DNA of 64,000 nucleotides from contig NZ_FUYZ01000010.1 of NCBI RefSeq assembly GCF_900167905.1, forward strand, positions 62,001 through 126,000, in the 5' to 3' direction. Each line of letters opens with the position of its first letter. Within the stretch, counting starts at the first letter, position 1. This document shows, in pieces, positions 62,210 through 64,000 of the stretch. Origin of the DNA: Soonwooa buanensis (GTDB lineage: Bacteria; Bacteroidota; Bacteroidia; Flavobacteriales; Weeksellaceae). The position numbers and the translations under genes are program-made. The notes under the pieces are model-generated. The model did not search any database. It was not told the origin of the DNA and saw only the letters and a program-made list of their open reading frames with translations.

Positions 62210-63790
62210 TTAGTAACCAGGATTTTGAATCAAATTAGGGTTAGCATTAAGATCACTCGCTGGGATTGGATAAAGATTTCTATAATCTTCAACACCTTTA
62301 CCATCTTTAACACCGCCTTTGAAAGGCCATAGATAAGATGCAGATGTGAATTTATTAAATCTAATTAAATCCGTTCTTCTTGTTGCTTCCCACGCCAATT
62401 CTCTAGCTCTTTCATCCAAAATAAAATCCAAGTTAATGCTTGTTACATTTCCACTTGTATTACCATAAGCTCTTGTACGAAGTGCATTAACATAAGTCAA
62501 AGCTTGTGATTGACTACCGCCGCCACCTCTAAGCACTGCTTCAGCATACATCAAATAAGCATCTGCTAATCTAAACAATGGGAAATCTGTATCTACAAAA
62601 TCACCTGCAGAATCTGATCCTTGCTGACCAGTTTTAGTTACATTTTTAAATTTAATTAAAGGGAAGCCATCCGTAAATGCTGTAACATTATTGATGTCTA
62701 AATTTTGACCATCCGTATGGAAAACGCCTCTTTTATCTTGGCTACCGTCTGTTGAAGGGAAAAGATTTACTAAATTTTTAGTAGTTCTAAGTCCACCCCA
62801 ACCACTGTTGATTCCCAAAGACCCCGGATTCATTGTTCCTCCCGTACCAGCATGAATAATGTAAGTTGTACCTCCGAAAGTACGTGTACGCACACCATCA
62901 AAATTAACAGAGAAAATAGTCTCTGTATTCCCAACATTATTATCTGCTAAGAATAACTCACCATAGTTTGGTTTTAAGCTATAGCCAGCACTAATCACTT
63001 TTTCAGCATATACTCTTGCATCATTATAACGACCTTGTCCTGTGTATACTTCTGCATTAAGATATAATTTAGCCAATAACATCCAAACTGCAGCTTTATC
63101 CGCTCTTCCGTACTCGTTGGTCTTCGGATCTTTTAAAAGACTTTCTAATTCTTTAAGCTCCGACTCTACATAAGTGAAAAGTTGTTTTCTATCTGATCTT
63201 GGTGGTGGTTTAATACCTACTTCGTCCTTCTCCGTTGTAAAAGGCCCACTTCCGAACAAATCTAAAGCATGATAATAAGATAATGCTCTCATAAATCTAG
63301 CTTCATTTCGGTACAACCTCGCTTCATCCGCGTTAGCTCCAGAGATATTACGTGATGCCAATTTATCATCAGCAGTCTCACGGATAAACTCATTAGCAAC
63401 TGCAACTTGATAATAAATTCTGTAATAAAGCGCTGTAATAAACTCGTTGTTAGCAGCCCAAGTCATGTTATGCAAATCTGGTAAAGAACCATCGTTCCAC
63501 GCGATAACAGCTTCGTCCGTCGGTAACTCTTGTAACTGAAAATATTGTCTTAGATAGTTAGATGTACCGCCATCGATACCACTAATATCGGGATTACCGT
63601 CACCTCCTTCTTGGCCGGATACAGCCATACCTGCATATATTTTAGCAAGCACACCTTTATAATTAGCGAAGTCACCATATACTGTATTAGATGCAACTTC
63701 TGTCTCTGGCATCCTGTCAAGATCCTTCTCACAAGAAATTAAGAAAAGACTTGCAGCAACGCCTATTGTAAATATATTTTTAAATTTCAT
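62210..63790 (-). CDS. RagB/SusD family nutrient-binding lipoprotein
   Basis: The 526-residue protein has a lipoprotein signal ending at Cys20 (FLISCEKDL). The SusD fold has TPR-like helices (NEARFMRALSYYHALDLFGSGPF, about 166-188; DKAAVWMLLAKLYLNAEVYTG) and a C-terminal LDFILDERARELAWEATRRTDLIRF (about 465-489), typical of the family. It caps the SusC barrel and binds the oligosaccharide, here probably maltodextrin given its neighbours. It starts 12 bp after the SusC stop. Confidence 0.93.
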   Translation of the reverse strand: MKFKNIFTIGVAASLFLISCEKDLDRMPETEVASNTVYGDFANYKGVLAKIYAGMAVSGQEGGDGNPDISGIDGGTSNYLRQYFQLQELPTDEAVIAWNDGSLPDLHNMTWAANNEFITALYYRIYYQVAVANEFIRETADDKLASRNISGANADEARLYRNEARFMRALSYYHALDLFGSGPFTTEKDEVGIKPPPRSDRKQLFTYVESELKELESLLKDPKTNEYGRADKAAVWMLLAKLYLNAEVYTGQGRYNDARVYAEKVISAGYSLKPNYGELFLADNNVGNTETIFSVNFDGVRTRTFGGTTYIIHAGTGGTMNPGSLGINSGWGGLRTTKNLVNLFPSTDGSQDKRGVFHTDGQNLDINNVTAFTDGFPLIKFKNVTKTGQQGSDSAGDFVDTDFPLFRLADAYLMYAEAVLRGGGGSQSQALTYVNALRTRAYGNTSGNVTSINLDFILDERARELAWEATRRTDLIRFNKFTSASYLWPFKGGVKDGKGVEDYRNLYPIPASDLNANPNLIQNPGY

Positions 63791-63802
63791 TTGGTCTTTT
63801 AA

Positions 63803-64000
63803 TTAAAATTGAAAGTTAAATCCTACTGAATACACTCTTGGTCTTTGATACAAATTGTTATCAATTCCGTTAAATACTTCTGGATCCAAACCTGAATATT
63901 TAGTAATGATAAACGCATTCTGAACAGATCCGAATACACGTAATCTTGATGAATCAGAGATAAAATTCGGGAAGTTATAACCTACATTAATGTTATCCAT
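63803..64000 (-). CDS. SusC-like TonB-dependent receptor, C-terminal end (partial)
   Basis: Only the last 65 residues lie in the window; the gene continues past the right edge. The segment LRVFGSVQNAFIITKYSGLDPEV and the final beta strand VYSVGFNFQF with terminal Phe are typical of SusC/RagA-type outer-membrane transporters. Paired with the adjacent susD-type gene, it imports oligosaccharides with TonB energy. Confidence 0.88.
   Translation of the reverse strand: MDNINVGYNFPNFISDSSRLRVFGSVQNAFIITKYSGLDPEVFNGIDNNLYQRPRVYSVGFNFQF

Overview
The window is low-GC chromosomal DNA from a member of the Bacteroidota, class Flavobacteriia, most likely a Chryseobacterium/Elizabethkingia-type Weeksellaceae. 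The evidence is: several proteins with C-terminal type IX secretion (T9SS type A) sorting domains, a GLPGLI-family protein, a SusC/SusD-type starch locus, families such as DUF4476, DUF4199 and DUF6952 that are typical of this group, A-rich leaders without strong Shine-Dalgarno sites, and TAnnTTTG-type -7 promoter boxes. No plasmid, phage, transposase, tRNA, rRNA or CRISPR array was seen.

Layout. 1-8.3 kb: a DUF4476 secreted protein, a DHA2 drug exporter, SecG, a T9SS cargo protein, a secreted S9 peptidase, a DUF4262 protein, an orphan sensor kinase and a hotdog thioesterase. 8.3-16 kb: topoisomerase III with a small membrane protein, a second T9SS cargo protein, and a cobT-cobS-cobC set for cobalamin lower-ligand attachment behind a GyrI-like protein. 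A 0.8 kb gene-free stretch follows. 16.4-24.2 kb: glutaryl-CoA dehydrogenase, a third T9SS protein behind a structured leader, an AddB-like nuclease, a small lipoprotein, RsmG and an aminotransferase. 24.2-24.8 kb: a repeat-rich gap. 24.8-27.6 kb: a thiol-redox group (2-Cys peroxiredoxin, thioredoxin, DUF6952, HAD hydrolase, DsbA/FrnE-like protein). 27.7-40 kb: Na+/H+ antiporter, GH31 glycosidase, DUF4199 with a serine hydrolase, a candidate small RNA, a VOC protein, a DUF4287/DUF5655 protein, a thioesterase, a UbiB-like kinase, an agmatinase-family protein, an aldo/keto reductase and a nitronate monooxygenase. 40.3-44.7 kb: a TolC-HlyD-ABC-2 export operon followed by a Crp/Fnr regulator. 44.8-54.7 kb: GcvT, GLPGLI protein, TerC, GuaA, PurD, pirin, and a coupled GMC oxidoreductase/MFS pair. 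54.8-64 kb: a starch/maltodextrin utilisation locus on the minus strand, in transcription order SusC (cut by the window end), SusD, SusE/F-like lipoprotein, GH97, GH13, NTF2-like protein and a sugar MFS permease.

How the genes work together. The last 9 kb form one pathway: oligosaccharide capture (SusC/D/E), hydrolysis by an alpha-amylase/neopullulanase-like GH13 and a SusB-like GH97, then import by the MFS permease. CobT, CobS and CobC join the lower ligand to cobinamide, but no CobU lies beside them. Peroxiredoxin, thioredoxin and DUF6952 probably form a peroxide-defence unit.

The most notable non-coding signal is a structured element of about 90-105 bp present four times in the same orientation (6403, 24530, 49679, 58692). 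Its closing stems vary compensatorily around a 4-nt bulge; I think it belongs to, or resembles, the flavobacterial Flavo-1 RNA family. A second candidate is a small RNA of about 75 nt at 33213-33288 with its own promoter and terminator. A third is a pair of mutually exclusive hairpins in the leader at 17887-17961. I see no defence island or other clearly novel multi-gene system.
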